Origin: an uncultured Lachnospiraceae bacterium
GTDB taxonomy: Bacteria > Bacillota > Clostridia > Lachnospirales > Lachnospiraceae
Reading direction: 5' to 3'
Assembly: GCA_947625465.1 (NCBI GenBank)
Contig: CANQOK010000003.1
Coordinates: 1 to 64,000 of the forward strand
DNA length: 64,000 bases
Under the pieces are notes generated by a model. The model did no database searches and had not been told where the DNA came from. It saw only the letters and a list, made by a program, of their open reading frames with translations. Positions 18,866-28,290 of the stretch are shown one piece after another. Within the stretch, counting starts at the first letter, position 1. The number at the start of each line of letters is the position of its first letter. The position numbers and the translations under genes are program-made.

Positions 18866-19987
18866 CTATTTCAGCACAACATCGGCCCGGTCTTCAGTAG
18901 GAAATACACTGATCCATGTTTTCCCCGCGTTCATAACCAGTTCACTGCCGTCTGCCAGCTGATAAACAGTCTGTGCTGTCTCTGATGGTTTACTCCATTT
19001 AATTTCTACCGCTTTCCCGTTGGAAATATAATAGCCGGTTCCTTTTCCGATGTGGGACATATCCAGCGAATGGCCGTCTCCGTATAAAACGAAATCGGCA
19101 AACTGAATAATGATATTCTTGCAGGTCAGCTGCTCGCCGGTCGCGCCGTCTATGTGTTTTCCATCATACTGGTAGCGATAGTACTGTTTTTCCTTTTCGT
19201 TATATTTAAAATATGGCTGATTTGTCGAATACGGAACCGACACATAGGCAGCTGCCTTCGCGTTCTTCATGGGAACGGTTGTTTCGGGCTCCGCAAACGA
19301 AAAATGGGGTTTTTCATCTGTTTTTACGGTCAAATCATATTTTTTCTGTTTAAAAACAGAAAGCAGCATATCCGAATTGGTAAATACATTGTGAGGAGAA
19401 ACCCGGTCGCTGGTGCGGTAATACGCGGACTCTCCGACGGAATCATTATAATTTACCAGATCCAGAACTCCGCTGTTCAAAAACTTTACCGCATATTTGG
19501 ATTGTCCGTAATGGCAATAGATCGCATTATATTCCGAAGCCCAGTGCGCATAGTATTCCCGGCAGCTTCTGATCGAACCGATACTGTCGATTTTCTGATA
19601 ATCATCATAAATTCCCATCAGCCGGGTGATACGTCCTTCCACATAAGCCTCGTATACAATAGAAGCCTGTCCGATCCCGTGCTGCGGGACCGCCTGAACA
19701 ATATTGTTAAACATGATCGCAATCGGTCTTGCCGCTGAAACCGCTTTGCTGCTTTTCAGCCCTGTCAGTCTGCTGTAATACTCGTCCCTTTTCGCAGTCG
19801 TTTCTTCCTGCGTCGTTTCCGGCACGGTTGTTGTTTCCTGGGTTGTTTCCATAACTTTGGTTGTTTCCGGCTCCGAGGCTTTTTTCCCTGCCAGAACAAA
19901 TCCGACGATAGCCGAAATACCGATCAGCAGGATCACAATTCCCACAGCAATCAAAGCTCTTTTGTTTTCTTTTATAAAATCTTTCAT
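18866..19987 (-). CDS. DUF3048 domain protein (YerB-like), membrane anchored
   Basis: A 373-residue protein. One N-terminal hydrophobic segment (about residues 11-33) is followed by a Thr/Glu-rich linker (residues 38-66) resembling a cell-wall-crossing spacer, then the DUF3048 domain: ARPIAIMFNNI, QHGIGQASIVYE, and the SIRSCREYYAHWASEY block containing a conserved arginine. The C-terminal DUF3048_C part includes NIIIQFADF. There is no lipobox cysteine, so it is an uncleaved signal anchor rather than a lipoprotein. B. subtilis YerB is of unknown function. It starts 30 bases after ybeY and precedes the flippase gene. Confidence 0.88.
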   Translation of the reverse strand: MKDFIKENKRALIAVGIVILLIGISAIVGFVLAGKKASEPETTKVMETTQETTTVPETTQEETTAKRDEYYSRLTGLKSSKAVSAARPIAIMFNNIVQAVPQHGIGQASIVYEAYVEGRITRLMGIYDDYQKIDSIGSIRSCREYYAHWASEYNAIYCHYGQSKYAVKFLNSGVLDLVNYNDSVGESAYYRTSDRVSPHNVFTNSDMLLSVFKQKKYDLTVKTDEKPHFSFAEPETTVPMKNAKAAAYVSVPYSTNQPYFKYNEKEKQYYRYQYDGKHIDGATGEQLTCKNIIIQFADFVLYGDGHSLDMSHIGKGTGYYISNGKAVEIKWSKPSETAQTVYQLADGSELVMNAGKTWISVFPTEDRADVVLK

Positions 19988-20017
19988 AATCTGTTCTCCG
20001 TAGTTATAATTTCTGGA

Positions 20018-20512
20018 TTATCTTGTGATCTGCAGCGCGTCCAGAATTTCTCTCTGTTTCTGCTCCATCTCTGTTCTTTCCTGCTCTTTTATATGGTCGA
20101 AGCCAAACAGATGCAGCATACTGTGCGCTGTCAGAAAAGCCAGTTCCCGCGTTACGGAATGGCCATACTGTTCTGCCTGTTCTTTTACTTTATCCAAAGA
20201 GATCATGATATCTCCCAGCAGAAGTTCTCCGGTTTCCGGGTGAAACGCAAACGGTTCTTCCTCCAGAAAAGAAAAATTCCCCGGCGTCTCATATTCGAGC
20301 ATCGGAAATGACAGAACGTCCGTTGCCCGCTCAATCTGCCGGTATCTGGCGTTTACTTCAGCGATAGAGGCATTATCCGTAAATGTAACGGAAACCTCCG
20401 CTTCATAGGGGCATTTGATATACTCCAACGCATATTCCACGACCTTTCTGCAGACTGCCTCCAGGTCAATTCCCAGGTCCAGCGGGTATTCCTGATCAAA
20501 TCTTACTGTCAT
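20018..20512 (-). CDS. ybeY: Endoribonuclease YbeY (16S rRNA maturation)
   Basis: A 164-residue metalloenzyme involved in 16S rRNA 3'-end maturation and ribosome quality control. The zinc site is the histidine triad H130-x3-H134-x5-H140 in HSMLHLFGFDH. The upstream ATDVLSFP stretch and the GDIMIS segment are family hallmarks. Its ATG overlaps the phoH stop by four bases (ATGA), indicating translational coupling. The phoH-ybeY pair is widely conserved. Confidence 0.97.
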   Translation of the reverse strand: MTVRFDQEYPLDLGIDLEAVCRKVVEYALEYIKCPYEAEVSVTFTDNASIAEVNARYRQIERATDVLSFPMLEYETPGNFSFLEEEPFAFHPETGELLLGDIMISLDKVKEQAEQYGHSVTRELAFLTAHSMLHLFGFDHIKEQERTEMEQKQREILDALQITR

Positions 20513-21498
20513 CGCTTCTGTTCCTTCCGGCGGGAAGCCTCCTTCTTCGCTTCATATTCTTCATATGCTTTTACGATCTTCTGTACCAGCGGATGTCTTA
20601 CTACGTCCTGACTGGTCAGCTGGACAAAGGCCAGGTCGTCCAGTTTTCCCAGCACCTTTTGGGCCACCTCCAGGCCGGAAACCGCGTCTTTCGGCAGGTC
20701 TTTCTGTGTCAGATCTCCGGTCACGATCACTTTGGAGCCAAATCCGATTCTGGTCAGGAACATCTTCATCTGCGCCGGCGTGGTATTCTGCGCCTCATCC
20801 AGAATAATATAGGCGTTATCCAGAGTCCGGCCGCGCATATAGGCAAGCGGCGCGACTTCAATCAGTCCCTTTTCGGAATTGTGCAAAAAACTTTCCGCTC
20901 CCATGATCTCATAGAGCGCGTCATAGAGCGGACGCAGATACGGATCTACCTTACTCTGCAGATCGCCGGGCAGAAACCCTAAGTTTTCTCCCGCCTCAAT
21001 CGCCGGCCGAGTCATAATGATCCGATTTACTTCATTGTTTTTAAACGCCTGAATCGCCATTGCCATCGCCAGATACGTCTTGCCGGTTCCCGCGGGGCCG
21101 ATCCCGAATACGATCATCTTCTGGCGGATCATATCTACATAGTGTTTCTGTCCCATCGTTCTGGGCTTCACCGGTTTCCCCTGCACGGTTCTTGTGATAA
21201 TATCCTGATCGATCTCCAGCAGTGCGTTGGCATTATCTTCCGCAACCAGAGACAGCGCATAATCCACATTCTGTTCTGTTACGGTATTCCCCCGCTTTGC
21301 CAATTCCGTCAGGGTTCGGATCACTTCTATGGCACGGCGTACATTAACTTCCCCGCCGATCACCTTCAGACCGGAATCCCTGTTGATAATAGAAACATGC
21401 AGAGTCCGTTCGATCTTCTTCATATGCGTGTCAAACTGCCCGAATATTTCTCCGTTGCATTCCGCCGGCAGTTCTGTTATAGTTTCGATTATACTCAT
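20509..21498 (-). CDS. PhoH-like ATPase
   Basis: A 329-residue cytoplasmic P-loop protein. An N-terminal part of about 110 residues with a KH-like region (LHVSIINRDSGLKVIGGEVNV) precedes the PhoH ATPase core, with Walker A GPAGTGKTYLA near residue 135, the TRPAIEAGENLGFLPGD block, and Walker B AYIILDEAQNTT. It is predicted to act in RNA metabolism with YbeY. It overlaps both neighbours by four bases, forming a tight yqfC-yqfD-phoH-ybeY unit known from many spore formers. Confidence 0.95.
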   Translation of the reverse strand: MSIIETITELPAECNGEIFGQFDTHMKKIERTLHVSIINRDSGLKVIGGEVNVRRAIEVIRTLTELAKRGNTVTEQNVDYALSLVAEDNANALLEIDQDIITRTVQGKPVKPRTMGQKHYVDMIRQKMIVFGIGPAGTGKTYLAMAMAIQAFKNNEVNRIIMTRPAIEAGENLGFLPGDLQSKVDPYLRPLYDALYEIMGAESFLHNSEKGLIEVAPLAYMRGRTLDNAYIILDEAQNTTPAQMKMFLTRIGFGSKVIVTGDLTQKDLPKDAVSGLEVAQKVLGKLDDLAFVQLTSQDVVRHPLVQKIVKAYEEYEAKKEASRRKEQKR

Positions 21499-22733
21499 TC
21501 CGTCTTTTCTGTCCCTTCCGTGTTGATTTCCGGTAATTCACTCTGTTCTACAGGTCTTACCTTCCCGATTGGCTCCACTACGGTCACAGTTCCGTCAACA
21601 ACGCAATTTTCGCCAATTATTTGTATTGTATCATTTTTTTCAATAATTTGAATCCCTTTTTTTATAAATTTTTCTAAAAACAGGTTAAAATCCGCTTCCG
21701 CAGCCTGATTTGCCTCCGCCTCCGTATAGGTCTTATCCACCCACCGGTATTCCCGAATCGTTTCGGTCCCGTAGTGAACCGGCAGATAAAAATTTTTCAG
21801 GACGGAAACCCAGTGATCATCGGTCAGCCGGTCATAATCGGCAAATTCTGTCTTCTGCGTCTGTAGCAGGAGCCGTCCCCGGTCGATCATACAGTAATAA
21901 TTGACGATTTCATTCCCGGTATACTCTTTTTCCCGGTAGGAAAGCGGAATTTCCTTATGATAAGTATAGGTTGTTTCTCCGTAAATATCCGCGTCGGCGT
22001 TTACCAGGAGATGATCCATGGGTTCGCCGTTATCGTCATAGACAGATACGATCCCGCTTACCAGGATATCTCCGGCTTTTACGGTATCTCCCTGTTTCAC
22101 CAGCGGCGTTCCGCTCCGAGTCAGAATGGAAGTTACAACCGCATCCCGTTTTGCGGTCAGGTGATAGGGATCCACCTCTTCTTTCGGGATCTGTGTGTCG
22201 TAATTTTCTTTGATATGTATGATTAGGCGGGTTCCGTTTAATTCCGCGCAAACCCAGGTGATATCGTTATATTGATTTCGAATCGCCTTTTCAATGGCGT
22301 CACAGTCTACATTTGCCTTTAGAATCCCGCCGGTTATCTGCATCGAATTTAAAAAATCCGTAATCTCTCCCGCCGTATATGAATAATTGCCTTCCACCGT
22401 GATATTCCAGATAAAAAAAGTCAGACTGTAAAGCATCATGCCGGCCAGGATCACGCCGACGGCAAAGCTTCGTTTCTTTCGGATTTTCAGCCGTAGGAAC
22501 GGGAGCCCCTTTTTCTTTAAAATCCGGATCCTGGTATGCGTTTTTTTTAAAATGGGCTTTAGCTTCTTTACTTCCGCCGCGTTCATGGAAAATACAGTCT
22601 GTCCGTTCTCTGTCTGAATATCCCGCAGAAACAGCTCGTTTGCGCGGCAGATATTAAAAAAACGCTGAATCTCTTCTCCGAAAACCGCTATTGTCACCGT
22701 TCCGCAAAACCACTGAAAACCGTGTTGTACCAT
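21495..22733 (-). CDS. yqfD: Sporulation protein YqfD
   Basis: A 412-residue sporulation protein paired with YqfC. It has a cytoplasmic N-terminal domain of about 90 residues, one membrane segment (about 92-113: SFAVGVILAGMMLYSLTFF), and an extracytoplasmic region containing GTPLVKQGDTVKAGDILVSG, a lipoyl/hybrid-motif-like strand set typical of YqfD. It resembles the B. subtilis protein made in the mother cell, where yqfC-yqfD is sigma-E controlled. GGAG lies 13 bases before the ATG, a long spacing. The stop overlaps phoH by four bases. Confidence 0.92.
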   Translation of the reverse strand: MVQHGFQWFCGTVTIAVFGEEIQRFFNICRANELFLRDIQTENGQTVFSMNAAEVKKLKPILKKTHTRIRILKKKGLPFLRLKIRKKRSFAVGVILAGMMLYSLTFFIWNITVEGNYSYTAGEITDFLNSMQITGGILKANVDCDAIEKAIRNQYNDITWVCAELNGTRLIIHIKENYDTQIPKEEVDPYHLTAKRDAVVTSILTRSGTPLVKQGDTVKAGDILVSGIVSVYDDNGEPMDHLLVNADADIYGETTYTYHKEIPLSYREKEYTGNEIVNYYCMIDRGRLLLQTQKTEFADYDRLTDDHWVSVLKNFYLPVHYGTETIREYRWVDKTYTEAEANQAAEADFNLFLEKFIKKGIQIIEKNDTIQIIGENCVVDGTVTVVEPIGKVRPVEQSELPEINTEGTEKTE

Positions 22734-22760
22734 AGCGCCGCCACTCCTTTCTGTCCTGCA

Positions 22761-23063
22761 TCAGGAAAACCGGATCTGTTCGATCTTTCCTGTAATTTTC
22801 ATTTCATGCGCGTTAAAATATGCGATAGTCAGGCGTGCGCCCGTTAAAGTGATCATGCCGTGTCTGCATTCGATTCGAATACAGTCGTCTTCATAGCATA
22901 GGATTCTGGAGTAATTTTCGATATACAGCGTCCGATTGCCTATGGCTGAGAGCAGCGCGTCTCCCAGAACGCAGTCCGGCGGAAGATTCAGAACATGTAC
23001 TGCCTGTTCTCCTGCGGAAATTCTGTTTTCTTTTTGCTTTTTTAATCGTCTTTCTTTTTTCAT
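22761..23063 (-). CDS. yqfC: YabP/YqfC family sporulation protein
   Basis: A 100-residue protein of the YabP/YqfC group. After a Lys/Arg-rich start, the core LPPDCVLGDALLSAIGNRTLYIENY, a turn, and IRIECRHGMITLTGARLTI carry the short-strand pattern of the family. It is directly followed by yqfD (27 bases). I use the ATG at 23063; an in-frame TTG 11 codons upstream precedes the only good ribosome-binding site (AAAGGAG), which itself is about 19 bases from the ATG, so initiation is unusual here and the start is uncertain. Confidence 0.85.
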   Translation of the reverse strand: MKKERRLKKQKENRISAGEQAVHVLNLPPDCVLGDALLSAIGNRTLYIENYSRILCYEDDCIRIECRHGMITLTGARLTIAYFNAHEMKITGKIEQIRFS

Positions 23064-23147
23064 GCATCCGGATTCGCTTTCACTCCTTTTGTGCAATATA
23101 TGAAATTACCGGGTGCCCTATGAGTGAAAAACAGTGTCTGATACCGG

Positions 23148-23180
23148 AAAAAAGGCACTGCCGCCAAGCGACAGTGCCTT
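23148..23180 (-). terminator. Rho-independent terminator after rpsU
   Basis: On the minus strand AAGGCACTG (23180-23172), an 11-base loop and CAGTGCCTT (23160-23152) form a perfect 9-bp stem that runs into TTTTTT. It lies 10 bases after the rpsU stop and isolates rpsU from yqfC. Confidence 0.92.
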
Positions 23181-23190
23181 CTGCACAAGT

Positions 23191-23367
23191 TTAATTATAT
23201 TTACGTTTTCTAGCAGCTTCAGATTTCTTCTTACGCTTTACACTAGGCTTCTCATAATGCTCTCTCTTGCGAATTTCCTGCTGGATTCCTGCCTTTGCGC
23301 AATTTCTCTTGAAACGGCGCAGCGCACTATCCAATGACTCGTTTTCTTTTACGATCACATTTGACAT
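23191..23367 (-). CDS. rpsU: 30S ribosomal protein S21
   Basis: A 58-residue basic ribosomal protein of the small subunit, near the 3' end of 16S rRNA, where it assists initiation. The sequence starts [18 protein letters not shown] and continues with [20 protein letters not shown], then a very basic tail ending RKRKYN. It is monocistronic: a consensus promoter lies 75-100 bases upstream and a strong terminator immediately follows. The start has a GGGAGG site 11 bases upstream. The leader between promoter and start can form a small stem-loop (23390-23415). Confidence 0.97.
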   Translation of the reverse strand: MSNVIVKENESLDSALRRFKRNCAKAGIQQEIRKREHYEKPSVKRKKKSEAARKRKYN

Positions 23368-23441
23368 AGTATCACCCTAACCTCCCTTCAGTTGCATATT
23401 GTGCGTAATACAACTGTCTGGGTATTTTTTGCACTAAGGGT

Positions 23442-23469
23442 ATTATAGCATAGATTTCCAAATCGTCAA
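23442..23469 (-). promoter_or_regulatory. Sigma-A promoter for rpsU
   Basis: TTGACG (23469-23464), 16 bases, TATAAT (23447-23442) on the minus strand, with TGC directly before the -10 (extended -10). The predicted start is near 23435, giving a leader of about 68 bases. It is one of the best promoter matches in the window. Confidence 0.85.
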
Positions 23470-23488
23470 CTACTTTTTTCCACTGCTT

Positions 23489-25615
23489 TTATTTTGCGAT
23501 TGCCCATGCGGCCTTGTTGTTGCCTTCCAGCGTAATGCACATCTTTTCGGTCTTCGGCTGCTTCTCGGAATACTGTTTGATCGCAACGCCGTTGTAGTCG
23601 GTACCGTCAATGGACAGAGTCACGCTCTTGCCGGAAGACTTCCAGGTGCCCTCTACGTCGCCTGTGATCTTGCCGTCTGCAGTTAAGGTGATATTCTTCG
23701 GCTCGATAATACCGGACGCCTTCGCTGTTGCGTCAACTACATCGCCTTTCTTCGGTCTGCTGTAATGTCTGGTCTCATGGATCGCGAACTCGTAGTCACC
23801 TGCGATCTCTGCAGCCGTATATCCGTTCTCCGGCAGCGTCTCGCCTGTGTACTCAAACGGTGCGGCTACCAGCCAGCCCTCGTCGTTCAGCCACAGCTGA
23901 TGCACTCTGACCTCATGGCCATCTATCGGATTGTTTACGGAATATGAGTCATTGTTGTTTACGAATCTGGTATGGTAGATCACATATGCCTTGCCGTCTT
24001 CGTCTACAAACGCGGAGTTATGCCCCTGCGCAACTTCGATCTTGCTGTAATCGCTCCATGCCACGCTGGACATCAGCTTATAGCCTCTCTGTCCGTCTAC
24101 ATTATTGACATAGGCAGTGTAGATCGCGGGAACACCCTTTGCGTCTACATACGGTCCGTTGATATCCTCGGAACGGAATACCCGCATCTGATAACCTTCG
24201 GTTGAACTCAGTCCCGCATAGGACATGAACAGGAAGTAATACTTATCGTATTTCAGGATATAAGCACCCTCACCGGAGCTGTAATATCCGCCTGCCAGCT
24301 TCTTGCCGAAATAAGCGTCCGATTCATTGTTCTTGGTCTCATATTTATAGGTGTAATCTCTCAGACCGGTCTTCGGATCCAGCTTGATCTGATAGATACC
24401 TGCGGACCAGGAACCGTATGCCAGCCACATATTGCCCTCATCGTCAAAGTTGACGTTCGGATCAATGGCATTCAACATGGAGTTGTTCTGAACACTCTGT
24501 ACTCTTGCGTAAGAAGACAGATCAGCACCTTCTCCCAAAACCTTGTATACATCTGTCATAGAGGCACGGTCAGAACCGGAAGAGAAGGAAACGGATGCGC
24601 GGATCCGCAGATCATCATTTCCTACCTTTACGTTCTTAAATACGTTAAAGTTGATCACTTCACTGGAAGAACCGGTAAAGCCGGAGTATACAACCGGAGC
24701 TACCAGCGTCCAGTCTCCGTCCAGGCTGTCCGCCGTCAGTAAGTAGATCGTAGACTGCCAGTTATCGCCGTTGATACTCATGTACATGCACCATTTGTTC
24801 ATGGCCTCGTTCCAGATGACATCCGGCGCCCACATATTGCCGTCTACAGTGGTATTCTTACCATAAGAATTATAGCTTGCGAACAGATCGCCAAAAATAT
24901 CCTTATAATTGGACGTCAGGTTATTGGTAAAGCTTTTCCATGTCATCAGATCATCGGTTTTAGCCCAAGCCCGATGGGAACCGAAAATATAATAAGTTCC
25001 GCTCTTGGTATCTTTTACGATAGACGGATCATGTACGGATACGTGTCCGGTAGTCGGTGCGGCAGCCTGTGCCTCCATCGGACTGATCCCTATTGCGGAT
25101 GTTGCCAGCAATGCAACGATGATCATGCCTGCAGCAACATTTTTGCCCTTTTTCTTCTTTAATACGATCACCACAACGATCACAGCCACTACGACCACAA
25201 CGGCCGCGATAATACCGATGATCAGCCACAGACTGTCGGATCCTCCGGATTTGGAACTGCCGGCAGCGCCTGCTTTGGTAACTGTAAGCTCTTTTGTAAG
25301 TGTCTGGGTTTCGCCTGCAGCCAGTGTTTTTACAACCAGTTCATCTTTCGTTGCTTCCTTCAGACCGTCCGGCATTGCCATACTTACGTTTACATTTTTT
25401 ACTTCGTAGCTGTTTGTGTTTTCTACCGCGATCTGCATTTTCACTGTATCGCCGGTTCCATAACTCTCCGCGTCGGTCGTGATCTTTACGTTTAAGCCGC
25501 CGTCGCTGCCCACGCCGTCTTCAGCTGAAGCTGCGAAGCAGACTGTAACACTACTTAACATCAAAACACAGATTGCCAATAGTGCTACAAAACTTTTTTT
25601 CATAGTTTGTCTCAT
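23489..25615 (-). CDS. Secreted, membrane-anchored GH43 arabinanase
   Basis: A 708-residue enzyme predicted to cleave arabinan or arabinose-containing polymers outside the cell. In order: signal peptide (1-29), an Ig/CARDB-like domain (about 38-115), a strong membrane helix (128-152), KKKKGK, a second hydrophobic segment (160-178) ending in a signal-peptidase-like AQA site near 184, then the GH43 propeller. Catalytic acids fit HDPS (D196), AIDP (D385) and SGEGAY (E449); MWLAYGSWSAGI is arabinanase-like. The last about 130 residues resemble the GH43 C-terminal domain found in endo-arabinanases. The start at 25615 is set by AAGGAGG five bases upstream; an in-frame ATG at 25630 precedes that site. 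It follows alaS by 11 bases. Confidence 0.88.
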   Translation of the reverse strand: MRQTMKKSFVALLAICVLMLSSVTVCFAASAEDGVGSDGGLNVKITTDAESYGTGDTVKMQIAVENTNSYEVKNVNVSMAMPDGLKEATKDELVVKTLAAGETQTLTKELTVTKAGAAGSSKSGGSDSLWLIIGIIAAVVVVVAVIVVVIVLKKKKGKNVAAGMIIVALLATSAIGISPMEAQAAAPTTGHVSVHDPSIVKDTKSGTYYIFGSHRAWAKTDDLMTWKSFTNNLTSNYKDIFGDLFASYNSYGKNTTVDGNMWAPDVIWNEAMNKWCMYMSINGDNWQSTIYLLTADSLDGDWTLVAPVVYSGFTGSSSEVINFNVFKNVKVGNDDLRIRASVSFSSGSDRASMTDVYKVLGEGADLSSYARVQSVQNNSMLNAIDPNVNFDDEGNMWLAYGSWSAGIYQIKLDPKTGLRDYTYKYETKNNESDAYFGKKLAGGYYSSGEGAYILKYDKYYFLFMSYAGLSSTEGYQMRVFRSEDINGPYVDAKGVPAIYTAYVNNVDGQRGYKLMSSVAWSDYSKIEVAQGHNSAFVDEDGKAYVIYHTRFVNNNDSYSVNNPIDGHEVRVHQLWLNDEGWLVAAPFEYTGETLPENGYTAAEIAGDYEFAIHETRHYSRPKKGDVVDATAKASGIIEPKNITLTADGKITGDVEGTWKSSGKSVTLSIDGTDYNGVAIKQYSEKQPKTEKMCITLEGNNKAAWAIAK

Positions 25616-25626
25616 TTGAACCTCCT

Positions 25627-28275
25627 TCATACCTGTAATTGTTCTTTTAGAATTGATTTTGCCTTCTCCAATGCGGCGTCAATCTGCTCCGGACATTTTC
25701 CTCCGGCCTGTGCCATATTGGGACGACCGCCCCCGCCGCCGCCGACTACAGCAGCGATTGCTTTTATTAAATTACCTGCATGCGCTCCGCCGGCAACGGC
25801 AGCCGGTGTTGCGGATGCAACTAAATTAACCTTATCCTTACCCTGTGCGGACGCCAGAACGACCACACATTCTCCTAACTGATCCCGATACTGATCCGCC
25901 ATATTCCGCAGACCGTTCATATCCATCTCCGGAAGTTTAACCGTAAGCACCCGGATCCCCTGCATCTCTTCGGCTTTGCCGGCGATATCGCCCGCGGCCT
26001 CTTTTGCCAGCTTCTGCTTCAGCTTCTCATTTTCCGTCTGCAGCTTCTTGATCTCCTCCTGCATGGAAGCAATCTTTTTCGGCAGAGCCGACGGTTCCGC
26101 CTTTGCGGTCCGGGAAGCGTCCGTCAGCCAGCGCTCAATCTGATTAAAGTGATTGGCAACCCCTTCGGAAGTCAGCGCCACGATTCTTCTGACGCCTGCC
26201 GCGATCCCATTTTCGGAAATGATCTTAAACAATCCAATGGCTCCGGTATTCTTAACATGCGTACCGCCGCACAGTTCAATAGAAAAATCTCCCATGGAAA
26301 CTACGCGTACCGTATCTGCGTATTTCTCACCGAACAGCGCCATCGCTCCGGTCTTTCTGGCTTCTTCCAAAGACATCTCTCTGGTTACGACCGGCAGATC
26401 CTGCGCGATCTCCTCATTGACGATCGCTTCCGCCTTCTCCAGTTCTTCTTTGGTCAAAGCCTGAAAATGGGTAAAGTCAAACCGCAGCAGTTCGCCGTTT
26501 ACAAAGGAACCGGCCTGCTCAACATGCGTGCCCAGCACATTCCGCAGCGCTTTCTGCAGCAAATGCGTCGCGCTGTGATTCTTCGCGGTCGCCTGCCGCA
26601 GCCGGGCGTCTACCTGTGTGGTAACCGTATCTCCCGTATGGAAAGAACCGGTCAGCACAGAACCTACATGTCCGATCTTACCGCCTGCCAGTTTTATGGT
26701 ATCGGTTACAAGGAAAACCGAATCTCCACAGAGAATCTCTCCCTTATCCGCTTCCTGACCGCCCATAGTAGCGTAAAATGTGGTCTGATCCGTGATGATC
26801 GTGCCTTCCACGCCTGCCTCCAGCGTATCGGTAACCGTATCCGTTGTCGTCATTGCCAGGATCTTCGCTGTATCTTCCAGATGGTCATATCCGATGAAGG
26901 AGGAAGTGATTGACGGATCGAGTTCCTCATAAACGGTCGCATCGGCGCCCATATAATTGGTTACCTTCCGCGCCTTTCGGGCGGTTACGCGCTGATGTTC
27001 CATCGCCGTCTGAAATCCGGCCTCATCGACGGAAAATCCTTTTTCTTCTAAAATCTCTTTCGTCAGATCCAGAGGAAATCCATAGGTATCATACAGACGG
27101 AACGCATCTTCTCCCGCCAGCACGGTCTGCCCTTCATTCTTTAATTTTTCTTCCAAATCGGCCAGGATCGTAAGTCCCAGATCGATAGTCTTGTTGAATT
27201 TATTTTCTTCTTCTGTCAGTACCTTAAAGATCATATCCTGCTTCTCAGACAGTTCCGGGTAGCCTGCTTTGGATCCTTCGATCACTGTCCGGCTCAGCTT
27301 TGCCAGGAATACATCGGAAATACCAAGCAGCCTCCCGTGTCTTGCGGCCCGGCGGATCAGTCTGCGCAGCACATATCCTCTGCCTTCATTGGACGGCAGG
27401 ATCCCGTCTGAGATCATAAAAGTCGCGGAACGGATATGATCTGTGATCAGGCGGATGGAAACATCTTTCTCATATTCCCGGTGGTATTCTGTGCCGGCGA
27501 ATTCACATACCTTATCCCGCAGCGCTTTTACCGTATCCACATCAAAAATGGAATCCACGCCCTGTACGACGGCAGCCAGACGCTCCAGCCCCATTCCGGT
27601 ATCGATATTCTTCTGAATCAGTTCGGTATAATTGCCCTTGCCGTCATTTTCAAACTGGGTAAATACGTTATTCCAGATCTCCATATAGCGGTCGCAGTCA
27701 CAGCCTACCGTACAATCCGGTTTTCCACAGCCGTACTGTTCGCCGCGGTCATAGTAAATCTCGGAACAAGGACCGCACGGGCCTGCGCCGTGCTCCCAGA
27801 AATTGTCCTCTTTGCCAAATCGGAAGATTCGTTCTTTGGGAATCCCGATCTCTTTGTTCCAGATATCAAACGCCTCGTCATCTTCAAAGAATACAGACGG
27901 ATAAAGACGGTTGGGATCCATTCCGACCACTTCGGTTAAAAATTCCCAGGACCAGGCGATCGCCTCGTGTTTAAAATAATCTCCAAAGGAGAAATTGCCC
28001 AGCATCTCAAAGAAAGTCCCGTGCCGTGCGGTCTTGCCTACATTCTCGATATCTCCGGTACGAATGCATTTCTGGCAGGTGGCAACCCGTCTGCGGGGCG
28101 GAATCTCCTGCCCGGTAAAATACGGTTTCAACGGCGCCATACCCGCGTTGATCAGTAAAAGACTGTTATCATTGTGCGGAACCAGTGAAAAACTGTTCAT
28201 CACCAGATGTCCCTTGCTCTCAAAGAAATCCAGAAACATCTTCCGCAATTCATTTACACCATAATTCTTCATCAT
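25627..28275 (-). CDS. alaS: Alanine--tRNA ligase
   Basis: Charges tRNA-Ala. The 882-residue length is standard. The class II core is at the N-terminus (VPHNDNSLLLINAGMAPLKPYF, RVATCQKCIRTGDIENVG). The editing domain has NHSATHLLQ and CGGTHVKNTG, carrying the zinc-binding His and Cys residues. A coiled-coil stretch (about 735-775) leads into a C-terminal DHHA1 domain with the glycine run VVGGGGGGRPNMAQAGG. It starts 15 bases after tyrS with a modest GAGGA site and shares its promoter. No T-box leader is present upstream of tyrS-alaS. Confidence 0.98.
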   Translation of the reverse strand: MMKNYGVNELRKMFLDFFESKGHLVMNSFSLVPHNDNSLLLINAGMAPLKPYFTGQEIPPRRRVATCQKCIRTGDIENVGKTARHGTFFEMLGNFSFGDYFKHEAIAWSWEFLTEVVGMDPNRLYPSVFFEDDEAFDIWNKEIGIPKERIFRFGKEDNFWEHGAGPCGPCSEIYYDRGEQYGCGKPDCTVGCDCDRYMEIWNNVFTQFENDGKGNYTELIQKNIDTGMGLERLAAVVQGVDSIFDVDTVKALRDKVCEFAGTEYHREYEKDVSIRLITDHIRSATFMISDGILPSNEGRGYVLRRLIRRAARHGRLLGISDVFLAKLSRTVIEGSKAGYPELSEKQDMIFKVLTEEENKFNKTIDLGLTILADLEEKLKNEGQTVLAGEDAFRLYDTYGFPLDLTKEILEEKGFSVDEAGFQTAMEHQRVTARKARKVTNYMGADATVYEELDPSITSSFIGYDHLEDTAKILAMTTTDTVTDTLEAGVEGTIITDQTTFYATMGGQEADKGEILCGDSVFLVTDTIKLAGGKIGHVGSVLTGSFHTGDTVTTQVDARLRQATAKNHSATHLLQKALRNVLGTHVEQAGSFVNGELLRFDFTHFQALTKEELEKAEAIVNEEIAQDLPVVTREMSLEEARKTGAMALFGEKYADTVRVVSMGDFSIELCGGTHVKNTGAIGLFKIISENGIAAGVRRIVALTSEGVANHFNQIERWLTDASRTAKAEPSALPKKIASMQEEIKKLQTENEKLKQKLAKEAAGDIAGKAEEMQGIRVLTVKLPEMDMNGLRNMADQYRDQLGECVVVLASAQGKDKVNLVASATPAAVAGGAHAGNLIKAIAAVVGGGGGGRPNMAQAGGKCPEQIDAALEKAKSILKEQLQV

Positions 28276-28290
28276 TCTGTCCTCGTCTTC

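Noticed and set aside
23097..23147. Possible sigma-E promoter for yqfC (GTATCAG, 15 bases, CATAGGGC)
   Set aside because: Only the CATA core of the -10 matches and the -35 is weak. The expectation comes from B. subtilis, not from this sequence.
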